Source: Verrucomicrobiales bacterium (GTDB lineage: Bacteria > Verrucomicrobiota > Verrucomicrobiia > Verrucomicrobiales > DEV007). From it: a DNA stretch of 6,607 nt. Positions 1 through 6,298 of this stretch are shown here, piece by piece (position 1 is the stretch's first letter; each line of letters starts with the position of its first letter). The stretch is from the NCBI GenBank assembly GCA_013911195.1, contig JACETS010000144.1:1-6607 (forward strand). Reading direction: 5' to 3'. Both the position numbers and the translations under genes were made by a program. The notes beneath the pieces were generated by a model. The model saw only the letters and a list, made by a program, of their open reading frames with translations, searched no databases and was not told where the DNA came from.

Positions 1-228
1 TCGGAAAAACGTAGATTCAAATCCAAGGTAATCATTATCATCTCCTTTTACATGTCCTGTTATATACCACCACTCAATTTTATAATTTGGATGAGACCCA
101 TGGTCCTTGGGGAATTGATAAATATACCCTTTAGTGGGATATGACCATTGCTTTTGGGATAAGGCTTCCCCGAGTGAGATGTAATATAAAACAAGAGCAA
201 GGAATATTGTTCTAATTGTAAAAATCAT
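1..228 (-). CDS. AttH/CrtC-type lipocalin-like secreted protein, N-terminal part (3' end cut by window edge)
   Basis: This is the first 76 codons of a minus-strand gene that runs off the left edge. It opens with a Sec-type signal: a hydrophobic run at residues 7-19, then a small-residue region near 20-24 where cleavage is likely. The mature part carries FPKDHGSHPNYKIEWWYITG at about 39-58, followed by a GFESTFFR stretch at 69-76. From family knowledge, the 'FPxDHGxHPxYxxEWWYxTG' block and the later 'TFFR' are hallmarks of the AttH / carotenoid 1,2-hydratase (CrtC-like) lipocalin-type family, whose members usually run to about 350-380 residues, so most of the protein is missing here. Its ATG overlaps the permease stop (ATGA, 225-228) and no Shine-Dalgarno precedes it, so translation is probably coupled to the permease. 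AttH is the exported partner of AttEFG-type ABC transporters; its exact ligand or reaction is not known. Carotenoid hydration itself is unlikely, because no carotenoid genes are nearby. Confidence 0.85.
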   Translation of the reverse strand, partial: MIFTIRTIFLALVLYYISLGEALSQKQWSYPTKGYIYQFPKDHGSHPNYKIEWWYITGHVKGDDNDYLGFESTFFR

Positions 229-2771
229 TTGGAAGTCAATTCAAAGTCAAGGATTGCATTTTTTTTACCAACTAACCATGAGACAGCTGAGCTGATTGTG
301 AGCATTAGTACGAATAATGAAAAAATACTTAAAGTTGGAACTGAAGGACTGAGTGTCCAACCAAAGCTTTCTACATTAATCTTGTAAATTAGCAGCCATC
401 CGAGAGAAAGGCTTAGTGCTATTCCGCCAATGCTTCCTACAATGCTTAGAGTAAGCCCCTCTAACATCGCAGACTTTGCAATTTGGTTTCGGGTTGTACC
501 TATTTGTCTCAGATTTATTAATTCATTTTTTCGCTCAAGGAGTAAGCCTGTCATGGTGAGACCAAGGCCAATGACTGCAATTAAAATTGCAATTGACTCG
601 AGTGCGTAGGTTACGGAAAAGGTTTGTTCAAATATTTCTAGTGATTCAGTTCTCAGCTTTTTATTTGTTCTTATGAAGATATTAGGGAACTCATTTTGTA
701 TTTTATTTACCCATTCATCAGGATTGGTTTGGGGCTTTAGATAGATAGCTGCATTAGATATTGAGTTATCATTATAAAAATCCTTCATGAATCGCCTGTT
801 GACCATTACTGTTCCAGTTTCATTGCTGTAATCAGCATATACTCCTGTGATTGTTAAGTTTTGATATCCTACAGGAGTTGGAATACTAATGTTGTTTCCA
901 GTGGCCAAAGAAAATTTTCTCATCATGGGCTCGCTAATCCATGCATCACCTACAGTAAGAATTTCTTTTTCAGGTTTGTTGACCCAAGAGAGTTGGAGCT
1001 TTCTATCAGAGCTAGTATTTCTTTCGGTTCCAGCTAACCAAACTTTTTTGTTTTTGAAAGTAATTCTTCTCTGTCTCAATAAATCCATGCCTTCGGTCTC
1101 TTTATCTAAAAATTGAGACCAAGTATCAGGTGGGATGTATAAGTCAGTGTCAGAGTTGTTTCCCTTAGACGCGGCTATATACACATCAGCCCTCAAGACC
1201 TGACCAATCCATGAGTTTAAAGTTTTATCAAAGCTTGCGATAAGAATGCCCATGGCTGACGACATTCCGAAAGCGGCGACCAAGGCAGCTACAGCAAGTC
1301 GGTGTCTTCCCTTAGGGTTTCTAAACTGGCTCTTCGTGTAAATAGAGCTTGGGTTCTTTGGTAATATTTTTGTGACTATAGGAAATAACATTGTGGAGAA
1401 GATTCCCCAGCCAGTGACTATAAAAAGGGCAGATAAATATCCGCCCAAAGCAATTGGTTTACCCTCAATCTTTATTGGAGGGATGAATGCAAAAGCGTAG
1501 CCTATAACTAATAGTAAGAGACCAACTCTAGGAGTTAAAAATAGCAGCGACCCACCTTCTTTACTCCCACTTTTTGCGGCTGATGCAGGTTCGACTTTGG
1601 CGGCTTCTCTTGAAGGTAGATAGCCTGCAACTAAGCTTACGATTATACCGAATGCTATTGCCAAGGCAGCTTCTCCCCAATCCATAGAGGCACCAGAGCT
1701 TGTTATTTCATAGTAGAGTTGGTTGACGGTGCCGACGACGGCTCGAACCACCGCCTGTGCTAAAATAAAACCAATAAAGACACCTAAAACTGAGCCCACA
1801 AATCCAATCATTAAGCTCTCAGTTAGCCATATCTTGAATATGTTTGATGGAGGTATTCCAAGTGATCTAAGTATTGCGATTTCACCTCTTCGTCTAATGA
1901 TTGAGGCTTCCATTGATTGCAGTATAAAGAAAGTTCCTACCATTAGTGCCAAGCACGAAAGAATTGTTAGATTCAATCTGAAGGCAGAACTCATCTCTGT
2001 TGTGGCTTTTTTTTGGTCCTCTGCACTTTCGATAATGAAATCACTTGATTCAGCCCATTCTGTTAAAATCGATCTAGTTTGATTTAGGACTCTTTCTTTA
2101 AGTCCTCCCTCAGGTACAAATCCCTGTATGCTTGTGATTTTTCCTTTGAGGGAACCAAAATTTTGACATTCCCTAATGTCCATTAAAACGAGATTTGATG
2201 GTGCTGTGGGCCTAAAGGGAGAATTAACGATAGTTCCTTTGATTTTATAAGTATGGGATGAGCTTCCTTGATTTAATTTTAATTGCTCGCCACGGCTAAG
2301 GTTGTTTTTATTTAAAAAATCTTCTGCGAGGAAAACGCTCTTTTCGAAATTGATACCCTCGTCATTTATTTCATCAATGGCTATTGAAGGAGATGATGAA
2401 GATATGGATGGGAAGTTCGCTAAAGAAACTACATCAATCCCAACAATTTTAACGAGTTGGCCTTCATGAAGTGCAGAGGTCTCTATGATTGGATAAAAAT
2501 AAACAGGAAGATGGCCAGTAGCTTTCGAAATTTCAATAATTGTCTCTTCACTGAAGAGGCCTGATGGCGAGCGAATCGTGAAATCTGATTCACCTGTCAA
2601 TGATTCTGTGAATAATTTGAATCCAGAAACTGCCGATTTGTTCGCCAGTCGTACTGAGAAAAAGGTGGCTACTCCTACAGCAATTATGAATACCAAAACA
2701 ATCGGTAGTAGAGGTGACTGGATCCATTTCCTCAGTATTATAGTCTTGAGAATATTTAGGTTCAGATTCAT
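225..2771 (-). CDS. ABC transporter permease with two FtsX domains (AttFG/LolE-like, 848 aa)
   Basis: This is the inner-membrane permease of an ABC system of the MacB/LolE/FtsX class (type VII). Visible layout: TM1 at about 20-41; a first extracytoplasmic (MacB periplasmic-core-like) region at about 45-260; TMs near 268-287, 318-346 and 367-386 forming the first FtsX domain; two further hydrophobic segments at about 408-430 and 438-466; a TM at 491-513; a second extracytoplasmic region at about 515-715; and three TMs at about 720-745, 773-796 and 808-833 forming the second FtsX domain. The cytoplasmic loops RRRGEIAILRSLG (293-305) and ERKNELINLRQIGTT (746-760) are the paired FtsX coupling-helix motifs that contact the ATPase. 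At ten TMs and two FtsX domains it matches a fusion of two single-domain permeases, so one chain could form the whole transmembrane unit. The start overlaps the ATPase stop (ATGA), and the stop overlaps the next gene's ATG. Proteins of this class extract lipids or drive mechanical work rather than classical solute import; the substrate cannot be read from sequence. Confidence 0.92.
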   Translation of the reverse strand: MNLNLNILKTIILRKWIQSPLLPIVLVFIIAVGVATFFSVRLANKSAVSGFKLFTESLTGESDFTIRSPSGLFSEETIIEISKATGHLPVYFYPIIETSALHEGQLVKIVGIDVVSLANFPSISSSSPSIAIDEINDEGINFEKSVFLAEDFLNKNNLSRGEQLKLNQGSSSHTYKIKGTIVNSPFRPTAPSNLVLMDIRECQNFGSLKGKITSIQGFVPEGGLKERVLNQTRSILTEWAESSDFIIESAEDQKKATTEMSSAFRLNLTILSCLALMVGTFFILQSMEASIIRRRGEIAILRSLGIPPSNIFKIWLTESLMIGFVGSVLGVFIGFILAQAVVRAVVGTVNQLYYEITSSGASMDWGEAALAIAFGIIVSLVAGYLPSREAAKVEPASAAKSGSKEGGSLLFLTPRVGLLLLVIGYAFAFIPPIKIEGKPIALGGYLSALFIVTGWGIFSTMLFPIVTKILPKNPSSIYTKSQFRNPKGRHRLAVAALVAAFGMSSAMGILIASFDKTLNSWIGQVLRADVYIAASKGNNSDTDLYIPPDTWSQFLDKETEGMDLLRQRRITFKNKKVWLAGTERNTSSDRKLQLSWVNKPEKEILTVGDAWISEPMMRKFSLATGNNISIPTPVGYQNLTITGVYADYSNETGTVMVNRRFMKDFYNDNSISNAAIYLKPQTNPDEWVNKIQNEFPNIFIRTNKKLRTESLEIFEQTFSVTYALESIAILIAVIGLGLTMTGLLLERKNELINLRQIGTTRNQIAKSAMLEGLTLSIVGSIGGIALSLSLGWLLIYKINVESFGWTLSPSVPTLSIFSLFVLMLTISSAVSWLVGKKNAILDFELTSK

Positions 2772-3424
2772 TCCGATAAGATCAGTCCATCATTCATAGT
2801 TATGGTCTGATCACAAATCTTTGTGACTTCTTCGTTGTGAGTAACGAGTAACATAGCGATGCCATGTTGTTTGCTAAGGTTCTCAATTAGTTCAAGCACC
2901 GAGTCTGTATTTTTTGAATCAAGGTTTCCGGTTGGTTCATCAGCGAGTATTAATTTTGGTCGCATGGATAATGACCTTGCAATTGCTACTCTTTGTTTTT
3001 CACCTCCACTCAGTTCATGAGGAAAGGCGCAAGCTCTGTGTTGAATTTTTACAGCATTCAAGAGTTCATCGACCTTTTGATTTCTTTCTCTTGCGCTTAC
3101 TGAATTAAGAAGCATTGGAAACTCAATATTCTCGCGTGCTGTAAGTGTAGGCAGTAAGTGAAAAAATTGGAAAATTGTACTAATTTTATTTCTTCTTAAT
3201 TCGCAAAGCTCTTGCTCTGAGAGGCTAGTCAAACTTTGACCTTCAAAAAGAATTTCTCCGTTGTCAGGGCGGTCAATACCACCAATACAATTAAGAAGAG
3301 TGCTTTTTCCTGAACCTGATGGTCCCATTATTGCAACTCTTTCTCCTTCTTCCATCCTAAAATCAATACCCCTTAGCACCTTGCTGGCGCCATAGGACTT
3401 TTCAATCTTAGAAACTTTCAACAT
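2768..3424 (-). CDS. ABC transporter ATP-binding protein (LolD/MacB-type, AttE-like, 218 aa)
   Basis: This is the ATPase subunit that powers the permease encoded directly downstream. It is complete and has every expected motif: A-loop Tyr11, Walker A GPSGSGKST (34-42), Q-loop Gln86 (IFQFFHLLPTLTARENIEFP), signature LSGGEKQRVAIARSL (138-152), Walker B LILADEP with catalytic Glu163 (158-164), D-loop GNLD (166-169) and switch His196 (LVTHNEE). The length and the LSGGE form of the signature are typical of the LolD/MacB/FtsE branch that partners FtsX-type permeases. Its TGA stop overlaps the permease ATG (2768-2771). No convincing Shine-Dalgarno precedes the ATG at 3424, but the reading frame starts right at the conserved 'MLKVSKIEKSYG' opening, so the start is well supported. 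It is the first gene of the ABC operon; the 104-bp leader upstream holds a palindrome and a weak promoter candidate. Confidence 0.95.
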   Translation of the reverse strand: MLKVSKIEKSYGASKVLRGIDFRMEEGERVAIMGPSGSGKSTLLNCIGGIDRPDNGEILFEGQSLTSLSEQELCELRRNKISTIFQFFHLLPTLTARENIEFPMLLNSVSARERNQKVDELLNAVKIQHRACAFPHELSGGEKQRVAIARSLSMRPKLILADEPTGNLDSKNTDSVLELIENLSKQHGIAMLLVTHNEEVTKICDQTITMNDGLILSE

Positions 3425-3435
3425 GTTTTATCTAA

Positions 3436-3453
3436 CGAATTAAGCTTAATTCG
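3436..3453. promoter_or_regulatory. Perfect 18-bp palindrome upstream of the ABC operon, candidate operator
   Basis: CGAATTAAGCTTAATTCG reads identically on both strands (9-bp half-sites, no spacer) and ends 11 nt before the ATG of the ABC ATPase. Half of it, CGAATT, recurs at 3481-3486. If the weak promoter described separately is used, the palindrome falls about 13-30 nt downstream of the start site, a common position for a repressor operator. As an RNA hairpin it would be short and AU-rich, and no T-run follows on the minus strand, so a protein-binding site is more plausible than a terminator. The function is inferred from position and symmetry only. Confidence 0.45.
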
Positions 3454-3472
3454 GGATTGAAATTTATTTAAG

Positions 3473-3501
3473 ATTTTAATCGAATTGAAAGTGATAACCA
3501 A
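3473..3501 (-). promoter_or_regulatory. Weak sigma70-like promoter candidate for the ABC operon
   Basis: On the minus strand TTGGTT (3501-3496) and TAAAAT (3478-3473) are separated by exactly 17 nt. The -10 hexamer matches the consensus at 5 of 6 positions and the -35 at only 3 of 6. Transcription would start near 3466, giving a leader of roughly 42 nt that contains the palindrome. In such AT-rich spacer a match of this quality can occur by chance. The operon might instead be read through from the DUF1501 gene, because no good terminator separates them. Confidence 0.25.
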
Positions 3502-3528
3502 ATAATCCTTGGTTGGCTTTTAATTGAT

Positions 3529-4938
3529 TTAAATCAACTCAGAAATAGGGTTTGTTTCAGTTATGGTATTTCTGAGTTCGTTTGGCAGGCTTTGAATTAG
3601 CCTGACCTGACCAAGATCAAAAACTGAGTGCATTATAGTGGCCATCATGTGTTCTGGTCTGTATGGGGTGGTGACTGCTTTTGTTGCGTGGGAATCAGAT
3701 TTTCCAATTACTTGCCCCATTTTGAGTCCTCCTCCAAAGAAAAGTAGAGGTGTGAGTTCTCCATAGTGATCTCTTCCTCCGTTTTTGTTAATTCTAGGAG
3801 TTCGCCCCATTTCACCTGTTACAACAAGCAAAATTTTATCTTCGAGTCCACGCGCCTTAACATCATCAATGAAAGCGGCAACAGCATGGTCAACTTGAGG
3901 GGCCAGCATTTTAAAGCCACCTAATCCTTTTGGACTGTTATTGTTACTGTGATGATCCCATCCACAATCACTCACGGTAACGAAACCACAGCCTGCTTCG
4001 CAAAGTCTTCTAGCAAGTAACATCTGTTTACCAAGTAGGTTGGAAGCTCGTCTCATGTCACCCCAACGAGTTACTTCATTTAATTTGAAGAGTTGGCTAG
4101 TGTCGTATCGATTAATCGTATGTTGATCCTCCTTTGAAAGATCAAAGGCTTTAGCTACGCCATTGGTCACAACATCAAAAGCCTGTTGTTGATATTGATC
4201 CATATTATCAATTCCTTTGTCTTCGGCCATCCTTTTTATCGCATCGAGCTGGCTGAGAAGATTTTTTCTGTCACCAAATCGTTCTGCAGGGATTTGCATC
4301 CTCATATTGCTTTTAAGCTCTCCTCCACCTTGAGGATCGAATGCGACGTGTGAACTGCCAAGACTTCCTGGGGAGGTAAGAGTGGGCAAAGCGTTTGATT
4401 CAAAGTTTCGGCCAAGTTTTAAATTTTGTTCAACTGCTTCAGGTAATAGAACAACATTGTTGGGTATTCCTGTAACAGGATCATTAGTTCCAACAATCCT
4501 GGAATAGATTGAACCCATGGTGGCTTTGGTCTTGTTATTGCCGCTAGCCACCTTCTGGTAAGTGTGTGCAGCATTCCCTGAGCCATAGGAACGAACAATT
4601 GAAAACATATCAGCTCTAGAAGCGAGCTGAGGGAAATGCGATCCAAAGGTAATCCCTGCATGTTTCGTTTTCACTTCACCGAAAATGGATCTTATTTCGG
4701 CCGGTGCATCCATCTTGGGGTCAAAAGATTCAATGTGAGATGGCCCTCCATTCAAAAATAGAAAGACGACTGATCGGCCACGCATTGCTTTTTGCAGTAT
4801 TGATGCAGACTCGTTGTTTGCGCCTGAAATGCCTGGAAGCGCCATTCCTCCAAGACCAAGTGAACCAATTCGAAGGAAATCCCTTCTCATAAAACCTGAG
4901 CAATTATGAGTGGGTGATGGGTCCGAAATTGTTATCAT
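3529..4938 (-). CDS. DUF1501 family protein with twin-arginine signal (469 aa)
   Basis: This is an exported protein of the DUF1501 family, distantly related to alkaline phosphatase/sulfatase-fold enzymes; the biochemical role is not established. Seen in sequence: Tat motif RRDFLRIG (18-25) followed by a hydrophobic glycine-rich stretch (26-40); FLNGGPSHIESFDPK (61-75), the conserved family opening; GWDHH (326-330); TGEMGRTPRIN (374-384); GGRDHYG (387-393); and a C-terminal YRPEHMMATIMHSVFDLG block (426-443). Length and motif order fit complete family members. Start choice: ATG at 4938 gives a 17-residue lead containing Cys13, like many planctomycete homologues that carry a Cys-x-Gly just before the Arg pair. 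An internal ATG at 4890 (Met17), with a weak AGG four bases upstream, would place the Arg pair at residues 2-3. In PVC genomes DUF1501 genes usually sit beside DUF1549/DUF1553 (cytochrome-type) genes; none is in this window. It is divergent from the lipoprotein gene and on the same strand as the ABC operon. Confidence 0.93.
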   Translation of the reverse strand: MITISDPSPTHNCSGFMRRDFLRIGSLGLGGMALPGISGANNESASILQKAMRGRSVVFLFLNGGPSHIESFDPKMDAPAEIRSIFGEVKTKHAGITFGSHFPQLASRADMFSIVRSYGSGNAAHTYQKVASGNNKTKATMGSIYSRIVGTNDPVTGIPNNVVLLPEAVEQNLKLGRNFESNALPTLTSPGSLGSSHVAFDPQGGGELKSNMRMQIPAERFGDRKNLLSQLDAIKRMAEDKGIDNMDQYQQQAFDVVTNGVAKAFDLSKEDQHTINRYDTSQLFKLNEVTRWGDMRRASNLLGKQMLLARRLCEAGCGFVTVSDCGWDHHSNNNSPKGLGGFKMLAPQVDHAVAAFIDDVKARGLEDKILLVVTGEMGRTPRINKNGGRDHYGELTPLLFFGGGLKMGQVIGKSDSHATKAVTTPYRPEHMMATIMHSVFDLGQVRLIQSLPNELRNTITETNPISELI

Positions 4939-4949
4939 CCTTGATTATT

Positions 4950-4977
4950 ATTGTATTGGGTATATTTCTTTTGTCTA
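4950..4977 (-). promoter_or_regulatory. Sigma70-like promoter candidate for the DUF1501 gene
   Basis: On the minus strand TAGACA (4977-4972) and TACAAT (4955-4950) are separated by 16 nt. Each hexamer matches the consensus at 5 of 6 positions. The predicted start near 4943 lies only about 5 nt before the ATG at 4938, which would make the message nearly leaderless, or would give about 53 nt of leader if the internal ATG at 4890 is the true start. It lies in the 55-bp divergent spacer and so overlaps the leader region of the plus-strand lipoprotein gene. Confidence 0.4.
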
Positions 4978-4982
4978 TTCCT

Positions 4983-4988
4983 AAGGGG
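4983..4988 (+). promoter_or_regulatory. Ribosome binding site selecting a TTG start
   Basis: AAGGGG sits 5 nt before the TTG at 4994 and 14 nt before the first in-frame ATG at 5003. The spacing suits TTG and is too long for ATG, so it decides the start of the lipoprotein gene. It is one of the few clear Shine-Dalgarno sequences in the window. Confidence 0.6.
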
Positions 4989-4993
4989 TAAAT

Positions 4994-5386
4994 TTGAAGC
5001 AAATGAATAAAATATTTCGGCTATTAATCTTTTTATTCTCATTCCTTTTGGTTGGATGTCAGGGTTGGATACTTGACTACGGAAAACCTGCGGCCCAATT
5101 TCTTGAAAAGGATGTTTTAGACCATGCTGAGGCTTATTTAGGAGAGAAAATCACGGTAAAAGGAAAAGTTTTTGAAGTGAATACCGGGGAAAATGCGAAA
5201 TTTATTCTTGATAGTGGAATAGAATGCCGTTTCCACAGAAGAGGGGTGCACTGGGCAGACCAAATTAAGAAAGGGGATGAGGTCTATGTCGATGGAATTT
5301 TAAAAACAATCGATAAAGATCACGTTCTCATGAGTCCTGTCGGTTTGAGAGATCCAGGGGCACCCTTCAACCCAATGAAAAAATAA
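4994..5386 (+). CDS. Small lipoprotein with OB-fold-like (tRNA_anti-like) domain (130 aa)
   Basis: This is a probable membrane-anchored lipoprotein. The N-terminus has basic residues, a hydrophobic run (7-20) and a lipobox LLVGC with the lipidated cysteine at residue 22; Gln23 at the +2 position is not an Asp retention signal. The mature part has a short helix-like segment rich in Glu and Ala (about 34-50), then a pattern EKITVKGKVFEV ... FILDSGIECRF ... IKKGDEVYVDGIL ... HVLMSPVGL (51-118). That alternation of beta strands with a 'KGDxVxVxG' turn resembles the tRNA_anti-like OB-fold family found in many small bacterial lipoproteins, whose ligand is unknown. The family call is by pattern only. 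Translation probably starts at TTG, because the ribosome binding site is correctly spaced for it; ATG at 5003 (Met4) is the alternative and leaves the lipobox unchanged. It is the only clear plus-strand gene, divergent from DUF1501 and convergent with the LamG-like gene. Confidence 0.82.
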   Translation: MKQMNKIFRLLIFLFSFLLVGCQGWILDYGKPAAQFLEKDVLDHAEAYLGEKITVKGKVFEVNTGENAKFILDSGIECRFHRRGVHWADQIKKGDEVYVDGILKTIDKDHVLMSPVGLRDPGAPFNPMKK

Positions 5387-5408
5387 AATCAGCTTGTTGA
5401 TTTATTTT
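5380..5408. terminator. AT-rich bidirectional terminator-like hairpin between convergent genes
   Basis: AAAATAAAATCA (5380-5391) and TGATTTATTTT (5398-5408) can pair over 11 bp with a single bulged A, closing a 6-nt loop. The A-run on one side and the T-run on the other give a T-rich downstream arm on either strand, as in terminators shared by convergent genes. It includes the stop codons of both genes. The stem is almost free of G:C pairs, so it would be weak. Confidence 0.35.
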
Positions 5409-6298
5409 GAGCTAGGTTTGGAAAATTTTCCGGAAATTCCGTATTTAGTCTGGAGGTAATTTCCAACAGCGGCATAAGGTCCAATCTTTGGATCTTTGCC
5501 TATAATTTTATCAAAAACAATTATTTCGGCAACAAGGCCGTTGAAAAACCACTCTGAACCTGGATCACCAGCTGCATCGAGAATACCATGACCTCCTATC
5601 TGTATATAATTGATAGGATCGAGAGGTAGAGTTGAATTGTCTCTGAGTTCTGTTCCTGTTTCTTGACCGTCAACGATCATATTGAGCTCGGATTTATGTT
5701 TATCAAAAATGACCGTCAAAATGTGAAATTTTGTATCAAGCTTAGATTCCTTGCTTTGAATCTTTTTTCCATTTCCTGGTCCGCCATAATGAACACAAAA
5801 CCAACTGTCTGATTTCCCTCCTCTTCTTATTCCTAGTCCACCTCTGCCAGTCTTCGAATCAGCGGTCGCGCTCAGAGTCATTGGAGATATCGTTGGGACT
5901 GAAGACATTTTTGCGACAAGAAATACAGTGCCGCGATTAAGATCGAAAGATTTGTTAAACTTTCCGATTAATGCATCCGTGATCTCGAAATTACTGGAGC
6001 CTTTGCCTTCAAACTTTAGGGCAGGATTGCCGTTGAGTTCACTTATTTTTTCTATCAAAGATGGACGAGTCGAAATGTCTTCAAATGCTGGTAGGACTTT
6101 GACTTTTTGTTTGGATTGATCGATCCACGAAATGACATCATTTTTCGATCCACCTTTTGCTGAGTTGTCTTTGGTTGTGATACCTTGATCTGCCGCTAAC
6201 CAGAGTTGAAGGTTGTCATTGGGAAAAGCTTCATTTCCTATTGAATAGCCCGTGAGAAAAAGAAGGTTGATTGTTAATATTAATATTTGTTGCTTCAT
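5402..6298 (-). CDS. Secreted LamG/concanavalin A-like domain protein (298 aa)
   Basis: This is a secreted protein with a single LamG/ConA-like jelly-roll domain. A Sec-type signal occupies about residues 1-21 (Lys2, hydrophobic run 5-20). The domain begins at LQLWLAADQGIT (30-41), followed by VISWIDQSKQ (55-64), RPSLIEKISELNGNPALKF (78-96), RGTVFLVAKMSS (122-133), GLGIRRGG (154-161), FHILTVIFD ... LNMIVDGQE (191-213), YIQIGGH (231-237), WFFNGLVAEIIVFDKII (250-266) and VGNYLQTKYGI (278-288). The 'LxLWLxADxG ... W.D.S' opening, 'F.G.IAEI.I(F/Y)' block and 'YL..KYGI' ending recur in LamG proteins of Planctomycetota and Verrucomicrobiota. No glycosidase or protease domain is attached, so binding (glycan or surface) is more likely than catalysis, but the ligand is unknown. 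No Shine-Dalgarno precedes the ATG; the complement of one (AGGAGA at 6300-6305) lies on the other strand. It converges on the lipoprotein gene with a 15-bp gap. Confidence 0.88.
   Translation of the reverse strand: MKQQILILTINLLFLTGYSIGNEAFPNDNLQLWLAADQGITTKDNSAKGGSKNDVISWIDQSKQKVKVLPAFEDISTRPSLIEKISELNGNPALKFEGKGSSNFEITDALIGKFNKSFDLNRGTVFLVAKMSSVPTISPMTLSATADSKTGRGGLGIRRGGKSDSWFCVHYGGPGNGKKIQSKESKLDTKFHILTVIFDKHKSELNMIVDGQETGTELRDNSTLPLDPINYIQIGGHGILDAAGDPGSEWFFNGLVAEIIVFDKIIGKDPKIGPYAAVGNYLQTKYGISGKFSKPSSK

Noticed and set aside
1..228. Role as a true carotenoid 1,2-hydratase
   Set aside because: Only the N-terminal family block is visible, no carotenoid genes are nearby, and coupling to an FtsX-type transporter points to the AttH branch instead.
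1723..2082. 119-codon open frame on the plus strand
   Set aside because: It lies entirely antisense to the permease FtsX region, has no recognisable motifs, and its composition is a mirror of the membrane-protein codons opposite.
3286..3327. Possible variant ABC signature (LSGGE instead of LSGGQ) as a defect in the ATPase, and the Walker A region here
   Set aside because: LSGGE is normal for the LolD/MacB branch, and all other catalytic residues are intact.
3496..3514. AACCAA/TTGGTT 6-bp stem with 7-nt loop downstream of DUF1501, as a terminator
   Set aside because: On the minus strand, where termination would be needed, it is followed by ATCACTTTC rather than a T-run, and the stem is short. 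On the plus strand it is followed by GGCTTTT, but no plus-strand gene ends there.
4419..4661. 80-codon open frame on the minus strand in another frame of the DUF1501 gene
   Set aside because: It is fully inside a gene with all family motifs in the other frame; no family signature is seen.
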